This document shows, piece by piece, positions 50,701-59,689 of a DNA stretch of 64,000 nucleotides (positions are counted from its first letter, which is position 1; each line of letters opens with the position of its first letter). This DNA is from Streptomyces sp. NBC_00358 (lineage in GTDB: Bacteria; Actinomycetota; Actinomycetes; Streptomycetales; Streptomycetaceae): the NCBI RefSeq assembly GCF_036099295.1, contig NZ_CP107976.1, positions 3,286,001 to 3,350,000 on the forward strand, written 5' to 3'. The translations under genes were made by a program, and so were the position numbers. The notes beneath the pieces were generated by a model, which saw only the letters and a list, made by a program, of their open reading frames with translations, was not told where the DNA came from and ran no database searches.

Positions 50701-52801
50701 GTCGTACACCCTCATCGTCAGCTCACAGACCGGCAAGCAGTTCGTCGTCCAGCGACTACGACGCCGCCTGGAGCAAATCGGCGTCGTCACCCCGCAGGAC
50801 TCCGAAGGCACCGCCAAGCGAATCTACGAGGTCGGCCGCAACGTGGCTCCTGGCGCCGTGCTGCGCTCCCTCGGCATCGGCACCACGGTCAACGAAGTCG
50901 TCGGCCTTGTGGCCACGCGGTTTGTCATCGACCAGCAGTTTCCCATCCCTCAGCAGGGCACGAGCCTCATCACCTGGATCAGCTTCGACGAGCACCACCG
51001 GTGGTTCGGTCGCGGACACAAAACCCGTGCCGATCTGGGCCGATTCATACTGACGGTCCAGAACGACGGCATCGTTCGCCTGGATGTCCTGGTGGCCGAG
51101 TCCAAGTTCCGCCAGACCTTCGACGTCGGCTCGGCGGAAGAGCAGCTCAACCGAACCACCGACCTGTGCAAGGATGCGTTCCGCTCGGACGGCGAGGCTC
51201 GCCACGACCGTCCCTTCTGGCTGGACGAGCTGGCCGCCGCGATCGCTCAGACAAGCGGAAACGCCCTACGAGCCGCAGAACTTCCAGCGCGCACCACAAT
51301 CGGCAAGGACGACCATCGTCAGGTCGAAGCGAAGGTCCTAGACGCCCTGCGCTCCGAGGATGTTCAACTCGGTCAAGTCTCCGGCGTTGCCGTGGCCATC
51401 TCGGCCGAGGACGACCAGCCGGCCCCGGCGGTCAACACCTTCGGCAGGCACACCCTGGTGAGGCTGAACAAACACGAGCTGCTGAACCTCATCGGCGCTC
51501 TGCGCGCCAACCAGGACCCAACAGATGCCGACCACCTCGTTGACTCCTGGAACCTAAGTGAACCCGCGAAGATCCCCTACACGGTCATCAAACCCACCTC
51601 AGGCAGTTCCTCCGAACTCCTCACCCAGGAAGAGCAGGCAGCACCTGCCGAGGTTGCCATAGCGACTGCTCGAACGACCGTACCGAGCCAGGTAGTTGGC
51701 GGTGACACCGCAGCAGAGGCCAATCCTGACACTCTGAATAGCCACCGCGGTGGGCTCGGCGAGGAGGAGCTGAGGCTCCGATACAACAAAGTTCTCGACG
51801 TCTTCCATCGCCACAAGGTCGGAGTTACCGCTCCGGGGAACGGCAAGTGGCAGGAGGGGCCCGGCTTCTACATCTTCCGGTTCATCCCCGACCCTGGGGT
51901 CACCGTGGACAAGCTAACCAACCGACGCGACGAGATCTTTCTGGCCCTGGCACTGCCCTCCGGGTTCAGCATCCGCACCCGCAGCGACCGCGGCTCCGTG
52001 CTCTTCGAGATCCCCAAGATCGACGACGAGAAGTACGGGGTCGACGCCAAGGCACTGTGGCAGCGGTGCCCGGCCGACCCCGAGAGCCTCATCGCCCCGC
52101 TGGGCAGCGACATCGAAGGCAACCCGGTCGCCATCGACCTGTCCTCTGCGGACTCCCCACACTTGCTGGTAGCAGGTACTACCGGATCAGGAAAGTCCGT
52201 CGCTCTGGACACGATCCTCAAGGGCCTGGTCCGGTACGACAAGAGCGCCCTGCGGCTGCGTCTTGTCGACCCGAAAGGCACCGAACTCGTCGACTTCGAG
52301 GACGACCCTCACCTTGACGGCATGATCGGGATGGACGCCGCCGACGCCATCGAGATTCTTGAGGAAACCGTCGAAGAGATGGCCGTGCGTTATAGAGACA
52401 TGAAATCAATCCGCACGCGCAAGCTCGTTGAGTACAACGCCCAGGTCGACCAAGCACTCCGAAAGCCGTGGATCGTCATCGTCCTGGATGAGTACGCAGA
52501 TCTCACCAGCGATCCAGAGGAAAAGAAAAAAATCGAAGTGCTGCTCAAGCGCCTCACCCAGAAGGCCCGCGCTGCGGGCATCCACGTCATAGCCGCCACG
52601 CAGCGCCCGAGCGCGGACGTTATCTCGACGACCATCCGCTCCAACTTCCCCGCCCAACTCGCCCTGCGGGTCAAGACCGCGACCGACAGCCGCATCATCC
52701 TGGACGAAACCGGAGCCGAGGCACTGGCTGGACAGGGCGACGCCTTTCTGCACACTGCCAAGGGCACCATACGAGTGCAGGTTGCCTACGACGGGAGCTG
52801 A
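47756..52801 (+). CDS. DptH-like giant protein with C-terminal HerA/FtsK ATPase
   Basis: 1681 aa; TTG start overlapping the previous stop (TTGA) with GAGGGGAG upstream. The first 1400 residues have no recognisable enzyme motif and are alpha/beta-mixed. The C-terminal 230 residues are an FtsK/HerA motor: Walker A AGTTGSGKSVALD (1473-1485), VDPKGTEL, Walker B VIVLDEYADL (around 1574-1583), then IHVIAATQRPSADVIS and the arginine-finger-side DSRIILDE. It lacks a visible nuclease motif. DptH has the same size and layout and is the motor of Dpt restriction. The gene is intact and should form a complex with the two upstream products. Confidence 0.65.
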   Translation: MTDSSIRALGRFIADEALRKVTETSGARVGLRISGFDQPTVAEALRRTAQKLSESPEPQVVVKVGTSEQIAGVPDEFLLNRGDQLTKWRNSGQGTAVLLFEWGQSPDAEGLAAMNALDDAPILGDHHDTSSERGFDRFMADVWREAGGSGTVPAMMADSLPEIWRAVTDEDPLSLHRWAAFLVETAQRVVATRVHTPDAVCTEISAALPALGLFPDRSLFAKPAALPARIKKNVCVSAFKQPTGKEITADDLIDRIATAEFSEESLEHIGADSETVKTRMRDLVLNLDDRGPALQDRRQLRSGQDLTLWLEVFEQKSKKIGLGQQVKQEIERTAADRVDDFDAMMIEEALDRGDQESAQRFLDEVPASGAEPLADLLSKRSRRKVEKLAFPDSQFVQDPLRALLRELTYFSDEEEGSVVVRLEGNQEAGRWSRWLFAFLYARTLRDIQESTSLRLTLEVQGCLLDVTKPSLPENQETQEPFDLNIEWAPLRFLVEMDGAAQRRFRWDPMGIPGQIALAALIDSWQPSPGHGSNLTFDTFLEKFNDPRQWQTDEPVPAPETHFAGRLDRLKRKHFERFSEGLDATNIGEYVREWEDILREARTTLVPDNAPDADLEAVVLADIVELANHRMMMLATHPLKLRWLARNYTETSDSIEIALNNEGGLSLNQENEDLFFDAIDRISPHGTPAVLVGPRGTIAIPMRESAGHEEYAPVRRGGNESKEWLSSVDEAAIDEMVRVITDYLTTYPHKLDGLRVLLLDRNGDPVLPVRVAKQVRAKNPRLKVDLVVLAPQATHHEIIQGFDLQFSGAEMSEDSFLPDVQLILQAWEPDQTTDLSGLEGTIDLALAPALFGTQTSIKESTKKESLSGSFNPWKHPASHNLAQTSENVVRALLPETADETLESWSTLCVRYDRRSPVSRESVDGIDYFEMQVQFDQHQDLFAELHSVAHWVVTLDSFIGREQIDALRNRPDVILVKPSVGKNESYTLIVSSQTGKQFVVQRLRRRLEQIGVVTPQDSEGTAKRIYEVGRNVAPGAVLRSLGIGTTVNEVVGLVATRFVIDQQFPIPQQGTSLITWISFDEHHRWFGRGHKTRADLGRFILTVQNDGIVRLDVLVAESKFRQTFDVGSAEEQLNRTTDLCKDAFRSDGEARHDRPFWLDELAAAIAQTSGNALRAAELPARTTIGKDDHRQVEAKVLDALRSEDVQLGQVSGVAVAISAEDDQPAPAVNTFGRHTLVRLNKHELLNLIGALRANQDPTDADHLVDSWNLSEPAKIPYTVIKPTSGSSSELLTQEEQAAPAEVAIATARTTVPSQVVGGDTAAEANPDTLNSHRGGLGEEELRLRYNKVLDVFHRHKVGVTAPGNGKWQEGPGFYIFRFIPDPGVTVDKLTNRRDEIFLALALPSGFSIRTRSDRGSVLFEIPKIDDEKYGVDAKALWQRCPADPESLIAPLGSDIEGNPVAIDLSSADSPHLLVAGTTGSGKSVALDTILKGLVRYDKSALRLRLVDPKGTELVDFEDDPHLDGMIGMDAADAIEILEETVEEMAVRYRDMKSIRTRKLVEYNAQVDQALRKPWIVIVLDEYADLTSDPEEKKKIEVLLKRLTQKARAAGIHVIAATQRPSADVISTTIRSNFPAQLALRVKTATDSRIILDETGAEALAGQGDAFLHTAKGTIRVQVAYDGS

Positions 52802-53212
52802 CGAGGCCCAGTCTCGGCGAGGTTCGAAGGGCTGCGGTCCAAGGCGAATAACCTGGTGGAGCCGGGGCCGTCACGGGGATGATGAAAGACGCCAGCGAGC
52901 CTAATCCCCGGCGACAGCCACCTCTTCGTGCGACCTATACGTGGACAGCACCCCCTCCGATGCACCGCCTCAAGCTCTTTGACCAGCAAAAACAGGGTCT
53001 AGGCCCAATGCCCTCCGGAACTGTTGCAGCAGTGCAGCGCAGTAAACCGAACCCTTCGACCGGCGAAATCCATAGGGTCTTCCGCGGGCAGGCTGATCAG
53101 CGCCTCGGAGTCTGGAAGCAGCGACGGTTACAGACCCCGCACGGCAGGGGCCGAGGATGGCCGCTCTGCGGCCCCAAGCATGTGCTACGGGGCCGCAGAG
53201 CTTTGAAGGTCG
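52802..53212. other. Spacer between the convergent Dpt-like and Drm-like operons
   Basis: No gene supported. It ends in the bidirectional terminator at 53163-53201; the frame 52879-53481 on the plus strand runs through that terminator and into drmB and is not credible. Confidence 0.5.
53163..53201. terminator. Bidirectional terminator between the two defence operons
   Basis: 13-bp perfect stem GCTCTGCGGCCCC (53163-53175) with its complement at 53189-53201, 13-base loop, followed by TTTG, 12 bp before the drmB stop. Confidence 0.82.
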
Positions 53213-55015
53213 TCACCTGGGCCGTCGGACGTCCGTCAGAACGTCGTCCAGCAGTCCTCTTACGTCGCTTCCGCCCAGGACCAGCTGTCGATCCAGCAGC
53301 CGGTTTCCGGTCTCACAGGAGGTCTCACTCACAAGGGAACAACCGTGACAGGCCGAGAGGTTCAGCTGTGAGGCTCCCTGACGGTCGCTTTCGATGCAGA
53401 CCGGATCGTTGGAGCAGAAGTCCGCGTCGTCCAGGGCTGCCACCAGGAGTGGGATCAGCTTCTTGGGATCCCCGAGCCTGACGAGGCCGCCGAGAGTCCC
53501 CTGGGCGTCCCCTGCTGCGGTGTAGATCAGGATCCCGGCGGTCTTGTCCGTGCGGTCGGAGTTCGCGTAGATCCTTTCCTGCAGCGAGGCAGACGCGTAG
53601 CCGCTGGCGAACGCCAGCCGCCGGATGAGCAGGTGTGCCAGCGTGTGCAGGACGATAAACCTGGGTTCCGGCACGTCGAGGCGGCCGGCCCAGGGAGAGT
53701 CGGCCCTTCGCGTCTTGAGGATGCCAGCGCGTGCCTGCACCTCCGGTTGTGCCTCCCATGCGGCAAGCTTCTCCTCGTCGAACCGCAGGAAGATCCCTTC
53801 CCCGAACAGTTCGATCGCCGGGTAGGTGGGCCGATACGACCGGTCCGACCCCAGATCGACGTTGATCAGCGCCGCTTCCGCATCGTGGCGTCGGAAGCCC
53901 TGCAGGGCACGGACCTCCCGTACCCGGCGTACCTGTCCGATGCCGCTGATCTTGCCGAGGAGGCTCTGCGGTCCCACGAGCCCTTCGAGGTTTCGTCCGT
54001 CGACGACGAAGTCGCTTCCCGTGCGGTCTCGCCCTTCGTCGAGTTTCTTCAGAAACGCCGACCACTCGCCGTCCTTCAGGTCGAGCAGCAGCTCGCCCGC
54101 AGGGCTTTCCGCCCCCGCCGCGACGCCGAGAACGGTTTCCGCCGTCACTCCGAGATCGTCGGCAATCAACTGCGCCAACACTTCCGACTGGGGTCCGCCG
54201 TTGTCGGTCACGACTTTCCCGAAGAGCATGTGGCCACGGATCTTGTCGGCCGCCTCCGCGGACTGCGGACGTTCCTCCGGTATGTCGAGAGCCGAGATCC
54301 TCTCGGCGATGTAGTTGCCCGTGGCACCACGCTGCACGGCGACCAACTCGTACGGACAAGGCTTCTTGACGGAGTCTTCCGGCTCCCAAGGCTGTCGTCC
54401 CTCACAGCGGATCCCGTTCTGGTGCAGGGCCCTCTTCGTCACGAGTTCCGCGAGCTTGCGCTCGTTCTTGCATCCGTAGCACTTCACCACCAGTGCCGCG
54501 AGGCCTTCGCCGCGGGTGGCCAGCTTGTGGAACCTGAGCGCTTTGTAGTCACGGCAGACGCGGACCGCTTCGTTCAGGTTCGCCGCACGCCCACGATGCG
54601 CCCACTTGAACCAGTTGACGTCCTGGATATGGCTGCCCTTTTCGCAGACCGCGACATATCGCATCGGCACGAGCGCGCCGCCGCAGTCACAGGTGTTGCT
54701 CCACTTGCCCTTTTTCCTCCCGGTCAGCTTCGAGAGCTTGTCGCAGCGCTCGCAGAACCGCCAAGCAGGAAAGCGCCAGTACGGCAGCGCGGGAGTCTCC
54801 TTGGCGGCACGACCCGCATGCGCCGGCGGTTGCCTCAGGACACCGGCACCGAGGCGGGCCATCAGACGCTCACAGCTGATCTCGTGGGCGAACTTCTTGT
54901 CCCACCAGGACGTGTCCGGCGCCATGAGCGACTCGCCTCGCACGTCGACGATCGCTCCGACACCGAACGGTGAGATCGTCTCGGAGAGGCGCAGGTCATG
55001 CCTGATCTTCTCCAT
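53213..55015 (-). CDS. drmB: DrmB-like DUF1998 protein (DISARM)
   Basis: 600 aa; ATG at 55015 with GGAGGTGCACC directly before it, overlapping the drmA end by 20 bp. The N-terminal LRLSETISPFGVGAIVDVRGES is the DrmB opening. Zinc-type pairs CERCDKL (88-91), CDCGG (108-111) and CYGCKNE (about 180) follow. The DUF1998 part has VLHTLAHLLIRRLA, GILIYTAAGDAQGTLGGLV and the terminal CHGCSLVSETSCE..N..LDR motif, all intact. DrmB pairs with the DrmA helicase to bind and restrict unmodified incoming DNA. Confidence 0.88.
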   Translation of the reverse strand: MEKIRHDLRLSETISPFGVGAIVDVRGESLMAPDTSWWDKKFAHEISCERLMARLGAGVLRQPPAHAGRAAKETPALPYWRFPAWRFCERCDKLSKLTGRKKGKWSNTCDCGGALVPMRYVAVCEKGSHIQDVNWFKWAHRGRAANLNEAVRVCRDYKALRFHKLATRGEGLAALVVKCYGCKNERKLAELVTKRALHQNGIRCEGRQPWEPEDSVKKPCPYELVAVQRGATGNYIAERISALDIPEERPQSAEAADKIRGHMLFGKVVTDNGGPQSEVLAQLIADDLGVTAETVLGVAAGAESPAGELLLDLKDGEWSAFLKKLDEGRDRTGSDFVVDGRNLEGLVGPQSLLGKISGIGQVRRVREVRALQGFRRHDAEAALINVDLGSDRSYRPTYPAIELFGEGIFLRFDEEKLAAWEAQPEVQARAGILKTRRADSPWAGRLDVPEPRFIVLHTLAHLLIRRLAFASGYASASLQERIYANSDRTDKTAGILIYTAAGDAQGTLGGLVRLGDPKKLIPLLVAALDDADFCSNDPVCIESDRQGASQLNLSACHGCSLVSETSCETGNRLLDRQLVLGGSDVRGLLDDVLTDVRRPR

Positions 55016-58000
55016 GGTGCACCTCCTCCTGCGGTTCCTGGACCTCTACCGCCACGTTGGGCTCCACGGACCTCATCGAGTCTCCGACGAGCCACCCTTC
55101 CCCGGGCTGGCCGAACTTCTTCAACAAAGCTGCCTGGTCTTTCGTCGTCCGCTGGTAGTACAGAGGCTCGTCCGACTCGCGTGCCTGCGCTGCCCGTCGG
55201 TCCCAGTCCCTCAGGAGGCTCCATACCGCGGAGCGTGTTTCCGGGGCTTCGAGATCGTCGGCGCGCGTCACGTAGCCGAGGAACCGGTCCACGAGTCGAT
55301 CGACCGCTTCGCGGATCCTGTCGTCCCCGAGGTCGAAGCGACCTGCCGCGTCGTTCGGAGCGAGTGCGGTGAACGACTGCCGCAGCAGCGCCACGAGCGC
55401 GCCAGCGAGCGATCGCGCGCGCGAGGCCAACGACCATGGCGTGACGCTCGTGGGCTCCACGCTCCGGTAGAGGGCTTCGTGGTAGCCACGGAAGGTCTCG
55501 AAGTGCGACCGATCACGGGCCCTGCCCGACCGAAACAGCGTGACGACGACGCCCTTCGTGTCTCCACGTCCGACACGGCTCGTGGCCTGGATGTACTCGG
55601 CCGTGGTCTTCGGCTGCCCCACCATGAGCATCAGCGCGAGCCGCGGAATGTCGATGCCCACGGAGAGCATGTTCGACGAGAGGACCACGTCGACGGCCTC
55701 CGGCGACTCGTCGGCCCTGACCCTGAGCGCGCGCAGATCGTTCGGCAGCTCCTCGGCTCCGCGACGGCTCGTCAGTTCCAGGACCTTCCCCGCCCTGACG
55801 GGCCGCAACGGGAAGCCGAGCCTCTCGGCTCGGGGCTCCAGACGACCGTTGACGTCATCGACGACCAGCGTCCCAGTACGCCCGAGCTCACGAAGACTGT
55901 TGTGGTACATGACCAGCGTCCAGTACGCGTCCCGTGACGCGGCGGACGGGGCGCGGGCGGCGAGCGCCTCCGGCATCTCCACCATGGGAGTGACGGCGGC
56001 GATGACGGCCGACGGCTGCGAGACCGACTGCGGCATCAGGCCGACGTAGAGACGTCCTTCCCCGCTCTCCACCGGGCGGGAGAAGAAGGTCCGGTCGTCG
56101 TCGAGTCCCGATGGCGGATACAGAGCGACCTCACGCCCGTACAGTCCCTCCACCTGCTCCTCGGACGCGCGGATGGTGGCCGTCGAAGCCACGATCTTGG
56201 GACTGGAGCCCGACCGACTCAACAGGAGCTGGATCACCGCGTCGAAGACTGCGACGGTGGTCCCGAGCGGCCCCGAGAGCAGGTGCAGCTCGTCCTGGAT
56301 GATCATGGACGGTTGCTCGAAGGCGGTCCCCAGACCGAGCAGCCGGCCCGCTTCCGGTCTGAACTGCAGACGTGCGAACTTGTCGACGGTGGCCAGGAGG
56401 ATCGTGGGCGGTTCCTCGTACAAAACCTCGTCGACGACCGCGAGCGGAAGCTCGTCGGCGAACCCGCACGACTCGTCGACACAGTGGAGCACGACGTCCG
56501 CGCCCACCAAGCGCATGCCGTAGTCCTGCGGCTTGTCGCTCCTGAGCTTCGGCACCACCGGCGTCAGACACCAGGGGCAGCTCTCGACCTGGAACTCGTT
56601 CGCCTCTTCCGGGCGCGCGGCCTTCTGAAGTCGCTTGAGTGCCTCACGCGCCTCTGAACGCGCGCCGGGGGTGACCTCGTTGCCCACCCATAGACCGATC
56701 GAGAACGGCGCCATGCCCTTCGCCCGGTCGTCCGTGGCCCGCAGCATCTCCATCGCGCAGACCAACGCCGCAGCTCGTTGGAACTGCTGAGAGGTCAGGA
56801 GCCGCAGGGTGTAGCGGGTGATGACGGCGGTTCCCCCACCGGCCGTGCCGTGGGCGAGCCGTCGGCGGAAGACCTCGATCGCGGCGAGACCCAGGTACGC
56901 CTCGGTCTTGCCGCCACCGGTCGGGAACCAGACGAGGTCGACGAGGTCCCGATCCTTGTGCCTCTGATCGACGGTGGAGGCCAGCGACACGAGCAGGAAG
57001 CCGAGCTGGAAAGGGCGCCACCGGGGCTCCGGCACCTGCTCCTCCGGCTGCCCACGGTTGATCGACGCCTGCCGCATCTGAAGACGCATGGCGGCCATGC
57101 CGAGCGAGAAGGCCGTTCGAAGGTCCTGTCGTCCCGACGCCCGGAGGAGGTCTATGCCTTCCCTCATCCTGCCGACGGCGTCCTGCGAACGCCCGGCGAT
57201 CCGGACGGCCACGGTCCTGTCGTCGCCGAACGCCTCCGCCCGTTCCATCTGTCGGGAGGCCCAGCCGGCGAACGCCTCGACGAAGGCGTCCAACGATCGC
57301 AGAACCGCTTCGGGATCCTTGTCGATCTGCTGAAGGTGCCCCAGCTCCAACGCCTTGGCCTCGGCCGTCCCCTCGCCGAACCCCGTGGTCTCGACGGCGG
57401 GCACCACGAAGGCCGGTACGGGATCGAGGAAGACCTTGGCACAACGGTCCGCCGCGAACTCCCAGTCCGCGGCCATTCCGTGCCCGACCGCGTAGACCTT
57501 TCGGTTGCGGTATCGCAGGCGCAGCTCGGCGGCTTCCGGGTCGGTGTCGATCGAGCGCGTCGTGTCGTACTCCAGGATCTCCGCCCCGGCGGAGGGGGCG
57601 GCGGCCAGGTGGACCTGGAACAGCGTCCGGGGGATGTCGAGTCGGTCGTCACCCGTGGATTCGGTCAGGACTCGTACGTGGACGGTGACCAACGAGTCGC
57701 CCTGGAAGTCGCGCCAACGCGACCCGATCTCGACCGAGACACCGCCCGCGGAAAGGCGCTCGGGCCCCTTCCCCCGCCGGAGATCGAGGCCGTCCACAGA
57801 GAACGGGGTACGCCGCCATCTGGGAGGCCCGTCCCCCTCGACAGCGGCGTACGTACCGCACGAGAAGTCGACGTCGACGGAGTCGCTGTCGGTGACGAAG
57901 GAGAGCGCGACGGACGAGGGCTTCCAGTCCTCGGCCAGAGGGACCCCGTCCCCTTTCTCCTCGACATCACCCTCGGGGACGTCGGCGGAGACCTCTTCGT

Positions 58001-58175
58001 CCGTGCCCCCGCCGCCGTGAGGTCCGCGTGCCTCGGCCTCGACCGGGAACAGCATGCCGACGGCGTACTGTCGGTGAGGCAGGTTCGTCGTGACCTCCTC
58101 GTCTCCCGCCTCAGGCCCCACGTAGGAGGCTCGGAGATGGTGGAGGGCCTCCTCCTGGGCCGCTGTGAGGTTCAC
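54996..58175 (-). CDS. drmA: DrmA-like SF2 helicase (DISARM)
   Basis: 1059 aa; GTG at 58175 overlapping the upstream stop. The helicase core has Walker A WFPTGGGKTEAYLG near residue 420, an inserted zinc pair CPWC ... CVDESC (about 533-565), DEXH-type IIQDELHLLSGPLGT near 628, STATIRAS, and the C-terminal GIDIPRLALMLMVGQPKTTAEYIQATSRVGR near 850-870. DELH in place of DEAD/DEAH and the TTAEYIQATSRVGRG box are hallmarks of DrmA and Druantia-E-type helicases. It lies directly before drmB, the invariant DISARM pair. drmC (phospholipase-D-like nuclease) does not follow. Confidence 0.9.
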   Translation of the reverse strand: MNLTAAQEEALHHLRASYVGPEAGDEEVTTNLPHRQYAVGMLFPVEAEARGPHGGGGTDEEVSADVPEGDVEEKGDGVPLAEDWKPSSVALSFVTDSDSVDVDFSCGTYAAVEGDGPPRWRRTPFSVDGLDLRRGKGPERLSAGGVSVEIGSRWRDFQGDSLVTVHVRVLTESTGDDRLDIPRTLFQVHLAAAPSAGAEILEYDTTRSIDTDPEAAELRLRYRNRKVYAVGHGMAADWEFAADRCAKVFLDPVPAFVVPAVETTGFGEGTAEAKALELGHLQQIDKDPEAVLRSLDAFVEAFAGWASRQMERAEAFGDDRTVAVRIAGRSQDAVGRMREGIDLLRASGRQDLRTAFSLGMAAMRLQMRQASINRGQPEEQVPEPRWRPFQLGFLLVSLASTVDQRHKDRDLVDLVWFPTGGGKTEAYLGLAAIEVFRRRLAHGTAGGGTAVITRYTLRLLTSQQFQRAAALVCAMEMLRATDDRAKGMAPFSIGLWVGNEVTPGARSEAREALKRLQKAARPEEANEFQVESCPWCLTPVVPKLRSDKPQDYGMRLVGADVVLHCVDESCGFADELPLAVVDEVLYEEPPTILLATVDKFARLQFRPEAGRLLGLGTAFEQPSMIIQDELHLLSGPLGTTVAVFDAVIQLLLSRSGSSPKIVASTATIRASEEQVEGLYGREVALYPPSGLDDDRTFFSRPVESGEGRLYVGLMPQSVSQPSAVIAAVTPMVEMPEALAARAPSAASRDAYWTLVMYHNSLRELGRTGTLVVDDVNGRLEPRAERLGFPLRPVRAGKVLELTSRRGAEELPNDLRALRVRADESPEAVDVVLSSNMLSVGIDIPRLALMLMVGQPKTTAEYIQATSRVGRGDTKGVVVTLFRSGRARDRSHFETFRGYHEALYRSVEPTSVTPWSLASRARSLAGALVALLRQSFTALAPNDAAGRFDLGDDRIREAVDRLVDRFLGYVTRADDLEAPETRSAVWSLLRDWDRRAAQARESDEPLYYQRTTKDQAALLKKFGQPGEGWLVGDSMRSVEPNVAVEVQEPQEEVHHGEDQA

Positions 58176-59689
58176 TTGCCAACCTGCTTTCGAAGAAGAT
58201 CTTGGAGCCGCTTCTTGTCGTCCTTCGACGCAACCACGTGGAGCGTGACCCGCGCCCTTGTGACAGCCACGTAGAACGCGGCGAGACCCCGGTCGTCGTA
58301 TTCCCGGGGCAGGTCGCAGACGATGACGTGCTCTGCTTCCAACCCCTTGGCAAAGCGGGGGTTCGTCACTAGGAACCCGGCCTCGCTCCTGCGCGGCTCG
58401 GCGTCATAGGAGACGCTGATGATCCAGATGTCCTGGCGGCGGGCCCCGTTCGCGACGAGGTCGCGAGCCACGGTCTCGGCCGCAGAGACGCCAGCCGTCC
58501 CGTCGGACCACCGCCATTCCACTCGGTCGCCGTGGACGATGCCCGGGTCCCCGACATCGGCGCCGAGGTACTCCTGCACGACGTGGACGATCGCACGGGT
58601 GTTGCGGACGTTCCGGTCCAGGTCGTACTGGAGTGCCTCCTGCTGGACCAGCTCGCAAACGTCCGGGTCGAACTCGCCGTCGACGCGTGCCTGGTTGTTG
58701 GGATCGAGGAACATCCTCCACCGGCCGCCTTCGCGACCTCCGCTGATCACGGCGTCCAGGGAGTCCATGCCCTCGGCGTTCATGAGGTCCTGTGCCTCGT
58801 CGACGAAGACGACGTCGTACTGCTTGTCACCGGACAGGTCCGCGAACGGAAGGAGATCGATGTCTCTGCCCTCGATCCGCGGGCCGAAGAAGTCGACCAG
58901 GGCGGGCGAGTGAAAGGTGATGAGGACCGACTTCCCTTCGCCCACCTCCTGCTTCGCGCCTTCCGCCAGCACCAGGGACTTCCCGGTGCCCGCGCCGCCG
59001 AAGACGAGCATCCTCGGGTTCCGGGAGAGCGCGGCCAAGACCCTGGCCTGGCCCTCGGTCGCTCGATTCTGCTCCTCCAGCACGGCGCCCCGCTGTGCAT
59101 CGATGACGGGCATCCTCGTGAACTCGCCGAAGAGACGCGCCCGGAGGGTCTCGGACCGGGCGACTCTGACTCCGTAGGGGGCAGTCCTCGCCTCGCCGGC
59201 AACCTTTTCGAAGGCTTCCGTCAGCGCAGCGATGCTCATCTGCTCCTTGGCCCACCAGTGGCTTCCCTTCCATTCGACGGCAGCCGGAGGCGCGTCTATG
59301 TCGGGGGTGAGGGCAACGGCCTCGGTCGCGAACCATCCGACGCCTTCCTCCTGGAGGATGTCGCGCAGCGCGTACATCGCCGACTGCGCCTGGTCCATCG
59401 GAGACTCGCGCAACTTCTTCCAGTCACCGTGGCGGTCGATGGAGTACCAGACGCCGTCGTACTTCCTGACACCCCCGCCCTTGACCTCGACGATGACGAC
59501 GACGCCATTCCAGAGCACGACGAAGTCCGCTTCCCCCTGCTGCTTGACCGCGTGGCTCCGCAGCTTCACGGAGTGGAAGGCGACGGCGTCGGGGGGACCG
59601 TCGATCGCTTGCAGCAGTCGGGCCACCCGCCGTTCGGCGTTGCTGGTGGTGGTCGTCTCGATATCGGCGAGGTCCGGTATGAGGATCAT
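58172..59689 (-). CDS. NERD-nuclease / UvrD-like (DUF2075-type) helicase
   Basis: 505 aa; ATG at 59689 overlapping the previous stop (ATGA). Residues 10-115 are a NERD domain: NAERRVARLLQAI, then GEADFVVLWNGVVVIVEVKGGG with the Asp55-Glu68-Lys70 set of PD-(D/E)XK-like nucleases. An SF1-type motor follows: Walker A FGGAGTGKSLVL (about 230), Walker B VVFVDEAQDLM (about 296), and VIVCDLPREYDDRG...AFYVAVTRARVTLHVV at the end. It may supply the nuclease that the missing DrmC would give. It is the second gene of a four-gene coupled operon with drmA-drmB. Confidence 0.8.
   Translation of the reverse strand: MILIPDLADIETTTTSNAERRVARLLQAIDGPPDAVAFHSVKLRSHAVKQQGEADFVVLWNGVVVIVEVKGGGVRKYDGVWYSIDRHGDWKKLRESPMDQAQSAMYALRDILQEEGVGWFATEAVALTPDIDAPPAAVEWKGSHWWAKEQMSIAALTEAFEKVAGEARTAPYGVRVARSETLRARLFGEFTRMPVIDAQRGAVLEEQNRATEGQARVLAALSRNPRMLVFGGAGTGKSLVLAEGAKQEVGEGKSVLITFHSPALVDFFGPRIEGRDIDLLPFADLSGDKQYDVVFVDEAQDLMNAEGMDSLDAVISGGREGGRWRMFLDPNNQARVDGEFDPDVCELVQQEALQYDLDRNVRNTRAIVHVVQEYLGADVGDPGIVHGDRVEWRWSDGTAGVSAAETVARDLVANGARRQDIWIISVSYDAEPRRSEAGFLVTNPRFAKGLEAEHVIVCDLPREYDDRGLAAFYVAVTRARVTLHVVASKDDKKRLQDLLRKQVGK

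Noticed and set aside
52879..53481. 200-residue plus-strand frame between the defence operons
   Set aside because: It runs through a strong terminator and into the opposite strand of drmB.
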